A stretch of DNA of 64,000 nucleotides. Source: JACRCT01 sp049841135 (GTDB lineage Bacteria; Myxococcota; Myxococcia; Myxococcales; UBA5297). Below, in pieces: positions 44,103-53,526 of this stretch. Position 1 is the stretch's first letter. Every line of letters starts with the position of its first letter. The notes beneath the pieces were generated by a model. That model saw only the letters and a list, made by a program, of their open reading frames with translations, was not told where the DNA came from and searched no databases. The translations under genes were made by a program, and so were the position numbers. Where the stretch lies: the NCBI GenBank assembly GCA_049841135.1, contig JASGHK010000004.1, forward strand, positions 496,001 through 560,000, in the 5' to 3' direction.

Positions 44103-46188
44103 TGGCGACGAGACGGCCATTCGTGACGCTGGTGGCGCTGCTGGTCCTCTCAGCACCAGCGGCTGTCGAGGCGCAGGAGTCGGGCACACCCGACGCCGGG
44201 GTCGAGGACTCGGACGTGGGGGCCGTCGCCGAAGAGACGGCGATGGCGACCGCCCCATGTCCCTCCGGGTCGGACGCGGGGGAGGCAGCGTCGGAGCCGC
44301 CGCGATTCGAGTCGGTGGTCACCGCCGACCCGTACGATCCCAGCGGCACCAGCGACCGCCTGCTTCGCCGGGGCGACCTGGACCGACAGGGCGCGCGCTC
44401 GGTTGCGGAGGCGCTCGAACGCAGCCCGGCGGTCTACGCGACGACCGGCGGTCGCAACGAGCGCATCTTCACCATCCGCGGCTTCGACCAGCGCCAGACC
44501 GCGGTGCTCGTCGATGGCGCCCCGGCGCTCATCGCCTACGACGGGCAGGTGGACCTGGGGATGATGCCGGCCGAGCTCGTCGACCACGTCACCCTCAGCC
44601 GAGGCCCGGGGACGCTCGCAGTCGGCCCGAGCGGCCTTGGCCCCACCGTCAGCATCGTCTCTCGTCGGGCCGGCGACGGGCCGCTGGTCCTGGGCCGACT
44701 CGAGGGTGGTTGGCCCGGGACCTGGCGCGGCACCGCCATGCACTCGCAGCGCTTCGAGCGAGGCGGGTACACGGTCTACGCCGGTGGCGAGCAGAGCCAA
44801 GGCTTCTCCCTCTCGAACAGCTTCAAGGGCACGCCGCTGCAACCCCAAGGCGACCGGATCAACAGCGACCGTCAGGCCTGGTTTGCCGGTGGCTCGGCCG
44901 TCGTGACTCCGGCCGAGAAGCACGAGCTGGCGCTCTCGGCGAGCTACGTCGACGGCGACAAGGGTGTTCCCCCGAGCACGCTCGACGACACGCCGCGGTA
45001 CTGGCGGTTCAATGTCTGGCGCGGCCTGGCCGCATCGCTGGGTCACGCCTACCGGGGAGCGGTGCAGGTCGAGGAGAGCTCGCCTACTTCCGGCTCTACG
45101 ACAACCTCCTCGACGGCTACGACGACGCCACCTTCAAGACCCAGAACTCGCTGCGCGCCTTCCACACCTGGTACCACGACCGCTCGGCCGGCCTGATTCT
45201 CCGGCTGCGCGCGCCGCTCCCCGAAGTCCTCGGCATGCCGAGCGAGCTGCGCGCCTTCGCCAACGTCGCCTACGACCGGCACACCGACTCACCCTCGCTG
45301 CCGGCATTCCAGCGCGTCCTGCTCACCGGCGCTCCCGAGTTGAGCATCGTCTTCACCAAGCGGCTCTCCGCGGCGCTCGGCTGCCAGCTCGATGCGGAGG
45401 TGCCCATCGATCTGCGAGGAGAGAACTCGAACGCGCCGGTCGCGGCAGGCCCCCTCGTCGCGCTCCACTACGAGCCCATCCCAGCGCTCTCGCTCGGGGC
45501 GACGGTGGCGCTGCGCCACCGGTTCCCGAGCCTCAAGGAGCGCTTCTCACGAGGTCTGGGAACGCTCGAGCCCAACCCCAACCTGCAGCCCGAGAGCGCC
45601 TGGCACTTCGATCTCGAGGCCTCCTGGCGCGCTGCCCGTTCGCTCTCGATCGACGTCAGCGGCTTCGATGCCGAGGTCTCGGACCTCATCGAGTCGGTGT
45701 ACCTGGGCACGGGGCTCAGCCAGCTCCGGAACATCCACCGCGCCCGGCTGGCGGGCGCGGAGGTGGCGGCGCGCGTCAAGGTCCAGCCGTGGCTGCGCGC
45801 CGAGCTGGGCTACGCGTACCAGTTCGCTCGGCAATTCGGAGGCGCGACCGACCAGCTCCCGTACCGGCCGGCCCACAAGGTCGGGGCGGGGCTCATCGGC
45901 ACGCCCCGGCGCTGGCTCGAGCTCTCGACGTTCGTCCGCTACGTCGGCGACCAGGCCTTCCAGAACCCCACGACGCTCCAGTGGGGCACGCTCACCGGAT
46001 ACACGGTGTGGGACGCGCAGGTCGAGGGCCGTCCCTGGGACGGGTTCGCGCTCTATGCGCGCGTCACCAACCTCCTCGACACCTTCTACCAGACCCAGTT
46101 CGGGTTCCCGGATCCCGGCCGGCGCATCTGGGTCGGGCTGCGGCTCGCCTTCGACCAGGTGCCGGCCGGTCCCTCGAGGTCTCCATGA
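44102..46188 (+). CDS. TonB-dependent outer-membrane receptor, one frameshift
   Basis: From GTG 44102 a signal peptide (FVTLVALLVLSAPAAVEAQ) leads to an Asp/Ala-rich stretch, then the plug domain: RSVAEALERSPAVYATTGGRNERIFTIRGF, VLVDGAPALIAYDGQVDL and PAELVDHVTLSRGPG. The beta-barrel follows, ending in LDTFYQTQFGFPDPGRRIWVGLRLAF, a canonical C-terminal strand. The frame breaks near 45075: upstream VQVEE, downstream ELAYFRLYDNLLDGYDD. One base appears to be missing next to an AGCTC, so a sequence error is likely. About 695 residues. Substrate unknown; the operon context suggests an oxyanion or a metal complex. Overlaps the next gene by ATGA. Confidence 0.88.
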
Positions 46189-47000
46189 CAGCGTCCTACT
46201 CCATCGCGCCTATCGGCTACGTGCGTTCCGAGTTCAAGGAGCGCAGAGCGATTCCTCTTCAGGGCGGGCGAGCGATCCTCGAGCTCGACCCCTTGCTCGC
46301 CGAGGGCCTCGACGGGCTCGAAAACAGCTCTCACCTCATCGTCATGGGCTTTCTGCACCTGGCGGACCGCACGGTCCTCAAGTCCCATCCGGTGATGGTC
46401 GACCCGCACGCGCCGGCGAAGGGCGTCTTCTCGACGCGCTCCCCAGCGCGACCGAACCCCATTTCGGTCACGGTCGTCCCGCTGCTCGGTCGTGCGGCGA
46501 TGCGCCTCGAAGTCGACCGCCTCGACCTCGTGGACGGCACGCCGATCGTGGACCTGAAGTCCTACTGCCCCGGCTGGGACGGCGTCTTCTGCGCGCAGCA
46601 CAAGCATCGCGCGGGGCCGACGGCGGTCAACGACGCGCGCCTCGCAGCCTGCATGGAGCGCGACCTCGAGAACTTCATGGGACCCGTCGCTCGCGGCGCT
46701 TCCGCGCGGTGGGGGCTGGGGGCGGCGTTCGTCGCCGCTCGGCGCCTGGAGATCGACCCGCGCGATCCGCTCCTCCGCGTCTCCGTCAACCGAGTGGACG
46801 AGACGACCGAGGCGCTGATGGCGCTCACAGGGGCTGCCTTCTCCAACCAACGGCTCAAGGCGCGAGCGGAGGCCCAGCCGCTCCAGATGAGATTCGAGCG
46901 CTGCGGAAGAAACCTGGAGCTGCGCGCGACCGCGGCGGAGTTGCCCGCGGCTGTCCCGGAGTGGGCGGCGGCGTTCGCGGTCGCCGAGGAGCGGGGCTGA
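46185..47000 (+). CDS. TrmO/TsaA-like methyltransferase domain with FmdE-like tail
   Basis: A 271-residue protein. Residues 5-150 match the TrmO (VirR/YaeB) fold that methylates tRNA t6A in E. coli: APIGYVRSEFKERRAIPLQGG, LIVMGFLHLAD, the signature FSTRSPARPNPISVT (82-96) and LDLVDGTPIVDLKSY. The C-terminal part (about 175-270) resembles FmdE, with VNRVDETTEALMALTGAAF, a domain often associated with molybdenum/tungsten enzymes. Such TrmO-FmdE pairs occur in archaea and anaerobes. In this operon a metal-homeostasis role may be more relevant than tRNA modification. The ATG at 46185 overlaps the receptor stop. Confidence 0.82.
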   Translation: MTASYSIAPIGYVRSEFKERRAIPLQGGRAILELDPLLAEGLDGLENSSHLIVMGFLHLADRTVLKSHPVMVDPHAPAKGVFSTRSPARPNPISVTVVPLLGRAAMRLEVDRLDLVDGTPIVDLKSYCPGWDGVFCAQHKHRAGPTAVNDARLAACMERDLENFMGPVARGASARWGLGAAFVAARRLEIDPRDPLLRVSVNRVDETTEALMALTGAAFSNQRLKARAEAQPLQMRFERCGRNLELRATAAELPAAVPEWAAAFAVAEERG

Positions 47001-47001
47001 A

Positions 47002-47571
47002 ATGGTGCGTTGGGCACTCATCTCCGGGGAGAGCGGCGTCGAGAACGCGGACCTCGCGCTGTCCGTCGTCGCGAGGCTGGAGTCCGCCAGGGTCCGTACC
47101 GCCGGCTTCGTGCAGCACAAGTGGAGGAACGAGAGCGGCGAGAAGCGCTACGAGCTCGTGCGGCTCCACCACGACGAGAAGACGATCCTCGCGGTCGACG
47201 GCGTTGCGGCCAAGGGGCCGAACGAGGAGTTCTTCTGCTCGATGGCCTTCCACAACGAGGGGTTCGACGCGGCCCTTCGCTGGATCAGGGAGGACCTGGC
47301 AGGCGCGGACCTCGTCCTGCTCGACGGCATCAGCAAGCTCGAGGTCAGCGGCAAGGGCCACAGCGCCACGCTCGAGCACGCCCTGCGGCACAGCGACGCG
47401 CTCGTCCTCATCTGCGTGCGAGCGAGCCAGCTCAGCTACGTCATGGAGCGCTTCGCGCTCTCGGACGAGGGGTTGGTCGCAGCGCTCGAACTGCCGGCTG
47501 ACGAAAGTGCCCTCGACGGGTTCGTCGGCGACTTGAGGGCGAGCTGCCATGGGCAACGCGCGAATCGCTAG
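47002..47571 (+). CDS. DUF2478-like nucleotide-binding protein
   Basis: A 189-residue alpha/beta protein with a degenerate P-loop-like start (WALISGESGVENADLALSVV), then the RTAGFVQHKW turn and the LLDGISKLEVSGKGHSATLE segment that stands in the place of Walker B. It resembles DUF2478, whose genes occur with molybdenum-transport loci, and also THEP1-type NTPases. The conserved P-loop lysine is missing, so nucleotide hydrolysis is doubtful. It begins one base after the TrmO-like stop and overlaps the phosphoesterase gene by 23 nt. Confidence 0.6.
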   Translation: MVRWALISGESGVENADLALSVVARLESARVRTAGFVQHKWRNESGEKRYELVRLHHDEKTILAVDGVAAKGPNEEFFCSMAFHNEGFDAALRWIREDLAGADLVLLDGISKLEVSGKGHSATLEHALRHSDALVLICVRASQLSYVMERFALSDEGLVAALELPADESALDGFVGDLRASCHGQRANR

Positions 47572-48322
47572 CCTGACCGCCGTCGCGCTGGTCCTTTCGG
47601 CCTGCCCAGCCGGGCCGGGCACTGGCTCGCCCGACGGCGGACCGCACTTCTTCTTCGCGCAGATCACCGATACGCACGTCGGAGACAAAGACGGCCAACA
47701 GCGCACCCAGCAGGTCGTCGCGGCGCTCGCGGCCACCGCGTTTCCTCTGGCCCTCGTCGTTCACACGGGGGACTTGGCGGAACGAGGCGACACCCAGGAT
47801 GTCGCCAAGACCGAGCTTTCGAAGATCCCCGTGCCGCTGCACGTGCTCCCCGGCAACCACGACATGATGGAAGACGCCAGCGCCCAGTCCTTCGTCAGCC
47901 GGTGGGGCGCGTTGTCCAGCAGCGCCGAATACGAGGGAGTGGTCTTCCTCTTCGTCTACGACCAGGCGGCGCCCGACTACGACCCGCTCGACTGGCTAGG
48001 GAAGGCGCTGGGTGCAGCGGGCGAGAAGCCCGTGATCGTCTTCCACCACGAGCCTCCGGTGGAGGACTTCTACAACAACGTCCTGCACCCAGGCTGGCCC
48101 GAGGAGAAGAGGCAGGCCTGGACCGCGTTGCTCGAGTTCCACCACGTCGTCGCCGACGTCGCCGGACACTTCCATCGCGACGAGCAGCACCTCCTGGGAA
48201 CGATCCCGCTCTTCGTCGCCGCGCCGGTTTCAGGGCGCTTCGGGCGCCAAGCCGCCTGGAGGATCTACGAGTACGACAGCGGAAGACTGACCTACCGAAC
48301 GCAGTACATCGAGCCGCAGTAG
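47549..48322 (+). CDS. Calcineurin-like metallophosphoesterase lipoprotein
   Basis: A 257-residue secreted protein. The signal has a lipobox-like VALVLSACPAG. The binuclear metal-site motifs appear in order: FAQITDTHVGD (Dx[H]), VVHTGDLAERG (GDxxxRG), LPGNHDM (GNHD), IVFHHEPP and AGHFHRDEQH (GHxH). Family members hydrolyse phosphomonoesters or diesters, or pyrophosphate linkages. In this setting it could free a metal or oxyanion from a chelate, but nothing in the sequence gives the substrate. Lies 22 nt upstream of the WtpA-like gene. Confidence 0.85.
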   Translation: MGNARIASLTAVALVLSACPAGPGTGSPDGGPHFFFAQITDTHVGDKDGQQRTQQVVAALAATAFPLALVVHTGDLAERGDTQDVAKTELSKIPVPLHVLPGNHDMMEDASAQSFVSRWGALSSSAEYEGVVFLFVYDQAAPDYDPLDWLGKALGAAGEKPVIVFHHEPPVEDFYNNVLHPGWPEEKRQAWTALLEFHHVVADVAGHFHRDEQHLLGTIPLFVAAPVSGRFGRQAAWRIYEYDSGRLTYRTQYIEPQ

Positions 48323-48344
48323 CCGCCAGACGGCGGAGGACTCC

Positions 48345-49302
48345 ATGCGCCCAGCCCACCTGTTCCTGGCCATCCTGGCGGTGGCCACAAGCTGCAGCAG
48401 ACCGACCGAACTCACGGTGCTTCACGCGGCGAGCCTGCGCCGGGTGATGGCGGACGCGGCTGCCGTGTACCAGAAGGAGAACCCGAAGGTACGGATCCGC
48501 CTGGAGCCGAGTGGCTCCCAGGTCGCCATCCGGAAGATCACCGAGCAGGGACTTCGCGCGGACGTCGTCGCCGTCGCGGACGCTCAGCTCATCGACCAGT
48601 TGATGCTTCCAGGGCACGCCGCGTGGAACCTGGAGTTCGCGACGAACGAGGTCGTGCTCGCACACGGGCAGCACAGCCAGTTCACGGCAGAGCTCACCGG
48701 ACAGAACTGGCCCGAGGTGCTCCTGCGGCCCGGCGTGCGGCTCGGCCGGGTCAATCCGGACAACGCGCCGCTCGGCTACCACGCGCTCTTCTGCTGGCAG
48801 CTCGCCGAGAAGTCGGGCGCCTTTGGGGAGGTGGGGAAGGATCTCGCCACGCGCCTGGCACAGGCGGTTCCCAAGGAGCACATCGGCGCTGACGAGACCG
48901 AGTTGCTCGGCTTCCTCGAGTCCAAGGCCATCGACTACGCGTTCCTCTACCGGTCGACGGCCGAGGACCACCACCTCAAGTTCCTGGAGCTGCCGGCGGA
49001 GATCAACCTGGACAAGCCGGAGCCTCGCGGCGAAGTACGCGGACGCAGCGGCCGAGGTGAAGATGAAGTCCGGCCCCACGGTCCTCAAGGGCCACCCGAT
49101 CACCTACGGCATCACGGTCCCGAAGAACGCCGCCAGCCCGGGCGCGGCGGAGAAGTTCGTGGCATTCCTTCTCGGGACGCGCGGGCGGCAGATCCAGCAG
49201 GCTGCCGGCTTTCATCCGCTCGAGCGCGCGGTTGCGAGCGGGACAGAGGTGCCGAGCGTGCTACGCGCGCTCGTTGGACCGCCGCCTGCTACGCCGAAGT
49301 AG
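48345..49302 (+). CDS. WtpA-like tungstate/molybdate-binding protein, one frameshift
   Basis: A lipoprotein (AILAVATSCSRP) of the ModA/WtpA class. The N-lobe contains LTVLHAASLRRVMADAA, SGSQVAIRKITEQGLRADV and VVAVADAQLIDQLMLPG, then FATNEVVLAHG, all close to the WtpA pattern (HAGSL, RKITDLGRPADVVAVADY, FATNEIVLAY). The C-lobe contains PITYGITVPKNAASPGAAEKF. The frame breaks near 49020: reading CCGGAGC as CCGAGC restores DKPSLAAKYADAAAEVK, giving about 318 residues. WtpB and WtpC homologues are absent; the S-like and T-like membrane proteins of the same operon may take their place. It ends the operon, followed by a terminator. Confidence 0.85.
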
Positions 49303-49335
49303 GCGTACGCGAACGTATTGGAGGACTTAGCCACT

Positions 49336-49349
49336 CCCCATCGATGGGG
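49336..49349. repeat. Palindrome CCCCATCGATGGGG, copy 3
   Basis: It lies in the 207-bp gap after the WtpA-like gene, with the flank TTAGCCACT similar to copy 2 (ATAGCCGCT). The two copy-2/copy-3 sites flank the uptake operon at each end. Confidence 0.85.
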
Positions 49350-49352
49350 ACC

Positions 49353-49377
49353 GGGCCAGGCCTTACCGCCCTGGCCC
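49353..49377 (+). terminator. Hairpin terminator of the uptake operon
   Basis: GGGCCAGG (49353-49360) and CCTGGCCC (49370-49377) are perfect complements around a 9-nt loop, 50 nt after the last gene. Confidence 0.6.
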
Positions 49378-49509
49378 AGCTCGCGAGCGGCCGCCCGCCA
49401 GTGCCTCGAGAGAGCGGGAGCGTCCCACCTGTTCGGTAGGGATGTTCCCGCACCGGGCGCAATGCGCACACTGGGTCGGCGCAGGCGGGAGGCCTGCAAG
49501 GGGGAGCGC

Positions 49510-50817
49510 GTGGCGACGATTGATTTCGGGAACACGGCGTGGGTGCTCACGTCCGCAGCGCTGGTGCTGCTGATGACGCCCGGGCTCGGCTTCTTCTACG
49601 GCGGGCTCGTCGGGCGGCGAAACGTCCTCAACACGGTGATGATGAGCGTCATCGCCATGGGGGTGGTGGCGGTCATCTGGACCTTGCTGGGCTACTCGCT
49701 GGCCTTTGCCCCCGGCAACGCCGCGATCGGTGACTTGTCGCTGCTGGCCCTCTCGGGAGTCGGCGCGGCGCCGCGCCCGGACACCACGGTGCCGCACCTC
49801 GCCTTCATGGCCTTCCAGATGATGTTCGCGGTGATCACCCCGGCCCTGATCTCGGGCGCGATCGTCGGGCGCATGCGCTTCGGGGCCTGGGCGGCCTTCA
49901 TCGCCCTCTGGTCCCTGCTCGTCTACTCCCCTCTCGCCCACTGGGTCTGGGGCGGCGGGTGGGTCGGCAAGCTGGGCACGCTCGACTTCGCGGGCGGCAC
50001 GGTCGTGCACATCAGCGCCGGCTTCTCGGCGCTCGCGGCGGCCATCTTCCTGGGCCCGCGCAAGGGTCATCGCCAGCACGCTCCCAAGCCGCACAACGTC
50101 CCCTTCGTCCTCCTCGGCGCGGGCCTGCTGTGGTTCGGGTGGTTCGGCTTCAACGCCGGCTCGGCGCTCGCCGCCGACGGCATCGCGAGCCTGGCCTTGG
50201 TGAACACGATGCTCGGCGCGTCCTCGGCGCTGCTCGCCTGGGCCGGGTTGGAGAGCCTGCGCGCGCGGCGCCCCTCGGCAGTCGGCGCTGCGACCGGAGC
50301 AGTGGTGGGCCTGGTCGCGATCACCCCGGCCGCCGGCTACGTCACCCCTCTGGGCGCGCTCGCCATCGGCGCGCTCGGCGCTACGGCGAGCTTCCTCGTG
50401 ATCCAGCGCATGGCCAGGAGCCGCTTGGACGACAGCCTGGACGTCTTCGCGTGCCATGGAATCGGCGGGCTCGTCGGCTCGCTCCTCACCGGGGTGTTCG
50501 CCAGCAAGGCGGCAAACCCCGCCGGGGCCGACGGGCTCCTCTACGGCGGCATCGGGCTGCTGGGGCGGCAGGCCATCGGGGTCGCGGCGGCGGCGGCGTT
50601 CGCGCTCGTCGGTACGGTCGTCATCCTGAAGGGCTTGAAGTGGGTCACCTCGCTGCGCGTGCACTCCGACCACGAAGAGGCCGGCCTCGACCTGTCCGAG
50701 CACGGCGAGAGCGCCTACTCCGCCGAGGTCTCCATGGGTGAGCGCGCCGTCCACGCCGGCCAGGTGGTCACCCACCCGCCGTTCGAGGACCTCAAGCCCG
50801 TGCCCGAGACGCGGTAG
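49510..50817 (+). CDS. amt: Ammonium transporter (Amt/MEP/Rh family)
   Basis: A 435-residue, eleven-helix channel for ammonium/ammonia. From GTG 49510 (GGGGGAG upstream) it begins IDFGNTAWVLTSAALVLLMTPGLGFFYGG. Other landmarks are MFAVITPALISGAIVGRM, DFAGGTVVHISAGFSALAAA, GWFGFNAGSALAADG, and the pore-histidine segment DVFACHGIGGLVGSLLTGVF. The cytoplasmic tail is extended (HSDHEEAGLDLSEHGESAY), as in forms regulated by GlnK. No glnK lies next to it. NtrB/NtrC-like genes are about 8 kb away. Confidence 0.96.
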   Translation: MATIDFGNTAWVLTSAALVLLMTPGLGFFYGGLVGRRNVLNTVMMSVIAMGVVAVIWTLLGYSLAFAPGNAAIGDLSLLALSGVGAAPRPDTTVPHLAFMAFQMMFAVITPALISGAIVGRMRFGAWAAFIALWSLLVYSPLAHWVWGGGWVGKLGTLDFAGGTVVHISAGFSALAAAIFLGPRKGHRQHAPKPHNVPFVLLGAGLLWFGWFGFNAGSALAADGIASLALVNTMLGASSALLAWAGLESLRARRPSAVGAATGAVVGLVAITPAAGYVTPLGALAIGALGATASFLVIQRMARSRLDDSLDVFACHGIGGLVGSLLTGVFASKAANPAGADGLLYGGIGLLGRQAIGVAAAAAFALVGTVVILKGLKWVTSLRVHSDHEEAGLDLSEHGESAYSAEVSMGERAVHAGQVVTHPPFEDLKPVPETR

Positions 50818-50842
50818 CACCACCCGACTCAAGGACGCTCGG

Positions 50843-50874
50843 GTGCCCGGATTCGCGCCATCGGATCCGGGCAC
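50843..50874. terminator. Bidirectional hairpin between amt and the MMPL exporter
   Basis: GTGCCCGGA (50843-50851) and TCCGGGCAC (50866-50874) form a perfect 9-bp stem between convergent genes. Confidence 0.7.
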
Positions 50875-50893
50875 GTCCCGCAAAGCCCCATAC

Positions 50894-53335
50894 CTACCGG
50901 GCTGGAGGAGCCTTCACCCGCCTGGCCTGGAAGACGGCCAAGAGCGCCGGGGCGAGGATCAGCGCCACCAACAGGCAGGTGATCTCGCCCAGGATGGCCG
51001 CGGTGCCGAACGACCGGATGCCCTGGTTCACGCTCAACAGCAGCGAGCCGTAGCCGACGATGGTGGTGTAGGAGCACAGGAGGACCGCGCCGCCGGTCGT
51101 CGCGATCACCCTGCGGGCGCTGTCGGGGCCCTCCAGGCGCGCCCGCGAGCAGATGTTCGCGGCGTAGTCGATGCCGATGCCGATGGTGATGGGCAAGGCC
51201 ACGAAGTCCAGGAAGTTCGCCTTGAGCCCCAGCAGCGAGCCGAGGGCGAGCATCAGCAGCGTCCCGGACAGGCCGCACGCCAGGGTGATGGCCGCGTGGC
51301 GCATCCACCCGACGATGAGCAGCACGACGAGGACGGCGCCGATCACCGCGGCCAGGGTCGTCAACGGGCCGTCGCGCTCCATCAGCGCCAGCATGTCGGC
51401 GAAGACGAACGCCTGGCCGCCGAGCACGGTCCCCCGGCCCAGGTCGAGCGCGCGCACGTCCTCGTTGAAGCGCACGATGTCGCGGCTGTCCCACATGTCG
51501 TAGACCCGGAAGTTGGGCAGGGCGAAGACCAGCTTGCCCCGCGAGCCGTCGGCCTCGACGAAGGGATAGGCCACGGCCCCCGGGATGTCCCCGTCCTGCA
51601 AGGCCCGCAGGTCTTCGGGCGGGCGCAGGCGGAGCGCCAGCTCGCGCTCGGCCTGCGGCAGCTGGTCGAGCACGGCCGGGTCGAGCAGCCGGCGGATCTC
51701 CGCGAGGACCGCCAGCTTCTCGGGCTGCTTCTGCGGCAGGAGATCGTCGATGGACCGGGCCCACAGGAAGAGCCGGTCCTGCCCCTGCAGGCGGGCCGTG
51801 AGCGGTCCCGCCTGCGACCGGTCGTCGACGGCGAACACCAGGGCGCCGGAGATGCCCTGCCCGAAGGCCTCGTCGATGACCTGGTACCAGCGCCGCTCGT
51901 CGTCGAGCAGCACCGAGTCCGAGCGGAGGTTCTGGAGGTTGGTCTCGTAGGGATTGCCGGCGACGTAGTGGAAGGCGATGGCGCCGGCGCCCGCCGTCAC
52001 CAGCGCCCCCGCCGCGGCGGCCCACCCCAGCCGCCGGGGCAGCAGCCGCTCGAGGAGATGGCCGACGCGCGGCTCGGGGCGGACCTTGATCCACCCGCGC
52101 CGCTCGGCGATGGCCAGCAGGGCCGGCAGCACGGTGTAGGCCGCGAGCCAGCAGAAGACCATGCCCGCCCCGCCGATGATCCCGAAGTGCCGGAAGCCCC
52201 GGAAGTCGGTGATGACCAGCGAGGCATAGGCGACCGAGGCGGTGAGCGAGGCGGCCAGGGTCCCGGTCAGGGTGCTCGAGACCGCCACTGCCAGCGCCTC
52301 GAGCCAGGCGCGGCCCCCGCGCCGCTCCTCGAGGTGCCGCGAGAGCAGCATGATCCCGAAGTTGATGCCGTTGCCCATCACGATGGAGGAGAGGAACGCA
52401 GTGGCGATGTTCAGGTGGCCGATGGTCGCGCGAGTGAACGCGAAGGTGACGAGCGTCCCCACCGCCAAGGACCACGCCTGCACCAGCATGCCGGGCAAGG
52501 TCCGGTAGTACAGCAGCAGGGCCGCGAAGCAGAGCAGGACGGTCAGGACGATTGACAGGACCATCCCGGCGAGGATCGCGTCCTGCTCGGCCTTCCCGGA
52601 GAGCACGTCTCCGGCCAGCCCCACCTCGACCTCCGGGTCCTGCGCCCGCACTTCGGCGATCCAGCGCTCGACCTGCGCGAGGAGCGGACCCGTCTTGCGG
52701 ACGTCCCCCGCCGAATAGGGCGTGCGCAGGACCAGCAGCTGCAGCGTGCCGTCCTTGGAAACGCGCTCCCCCGGCTCGTCCTTTTGGGCCTCGGCCTCGC
52801 GGAGCTTGTCGCGCAGGGCCACGACGGCCTGGGGCAGCTCGGGCGCCGCCTCCTCGAAGTCGATGTACAGCGGGTTCTGCCGGGCCACCGCCCTCTCGCG
52901 CTCGGCGGCGAGCGCGTCGCGGGCGGCCCGCAAATCCTCCAGCGGGGCGAAGAGCCAGCGGTGGTCCCAGACGTAGCGGCGCGCGACGGCCTCGTCGAAC
53001 TCGACGCTCGAGAGCTGCGCCGGCCCCAGCGTCTGGAAGCGGTCCCGCAAGGCACGCGCGGCCGCCGCCCGCCGGGCCGGGTCGGAGCACTTCACGGCGA
53101 CCATCAACGTGCCCAGGGACCGCGCGCGCCCCTCGAGCCGGCGGAGGTCCTTCACCGACTCGAAGTCGGGCGGCAGCAGGTAGGAGAAGTCGGAGTGGAC
53201 CGGCAGGCCGGCCGCGGTCACGGCCGACCCGATGGCGACCAGCACCGAAGCGGCGACCACCGCCACCCGGTGGCGGTCGAGCCAGATGACGTAGCGCAAG
53301 GAACGCGCGCAGGAGGGGGGCAACGGGTCGGGCAT
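50894..53335 (-). CDS. RND-superfamily (MMPL-type) exporter
   Basis: An uninterrupted 813-residue protein with two six-helix repeats. TM1 is VAVVAASVLVAIGSAVTAAG, followed by a periplasmic loop (DFSYLLPPDFESVKDLRRLEGRARS). TM4-like NGINFGIMLLSRHLEERRGG matches the corresponding site of the 36065 paralogue. The second half has FVFADMLALMERDGPL, ITIGIGIDYAANICSRARLEG and IRSFGTAAILGEITCLLVALI. The class exports lipids, hopanoids and pigments. It is divergent from alr and convergent with amt, so it forms a single-gene unit. Confidence 0.92.
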   Translation of the reverse strand: MPDPLPPSCARSLRYVIWLDRHRVAVVAASVLVAIGSAVTAAGLPVHSDFSYLLPPDFESVKDLRRLEGRARSLGTLMVAVKCSDPARRAAAARALRDRFQTLGPAQLSSVEFDEAVARRYVWDHRWLFAPLEDLRAARDALAAERERAVARQNPLYIDFEEAAPELPQAVVALRDKLREAEAQKDEPGERVSKDGTLQLLVLRTPYSAGDVRKTGPLLAQVERWIAEVRAQDPEVEVGLAGDVLSGKAEQDAILAGMVLSIVLTVLLCFAALLLYYRTLPGMLVQAWSLAVGTLVTFAFTRATIGHLNIATAFLSSIVMGNGINFGIMLLSRHLEERRGGRAWLEALAVAVSSTLTGTLAASLTASVAYASLVITDFRGFRHFGIIGGAGMVFCWLAAYTVLPALLAIAERRGWIKVRPEPRVGHLLERLLPRRLGWAAAAGALVTAGAGAIAFHYVAGNPYETNLQNLRSDSVLLDDERRWYQVIDEAFGQGISGALVFAVDDRSQAGPLTARLQGQDRLFLWARSIDDLLPQKQPEKLAVLAEIRRLLDPAVLDQLPQAERELALRLRPPEDLRALQDGDIPGAVAYPFVEADGSRGKLVFALPNFRVYDMWDSRDIVRFNEDVRALDLGRGTVLGGQAFVFADMLALMERDGPLTTLAAVIGAVLVVLLIVGWMRHAAITLACGLSGTLLMLALGSLLGLKANFLDFVALPITIGIGIDYAANICSRARLEGPDSARRVIATTGGAVLLCSYTTIVGYGSLLLSVNQGIRSFGTAAILGEITCLLVALILAPALLAVFQARRVKAPPAR

Positions 53336-53526
53336 GGACCGTCAGGGGCCTTCGACGCCAGGCTCGGCCAATCTAGGTGTCGATACCCGAGTCGACAGCC
53401 CCCTCCTCGCTTCCCCTGCCTCCCCGGGGGAGCTCCGGGCCCCTCGGGCACTGGCCCGGCGGGTGCAGCGCATGGGCGAAGAGACGTCCCCCGCGCGCAG
53501 GCGGGACCGCTAGAATCGGCGCCCTC

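Noticed and set aside
44054..45196. Separate short gene for the first half of the TonB receptor
   Set aside because: The plug and barrel are continuous in family order across the frame change, so one frameshifted gene is more likely.
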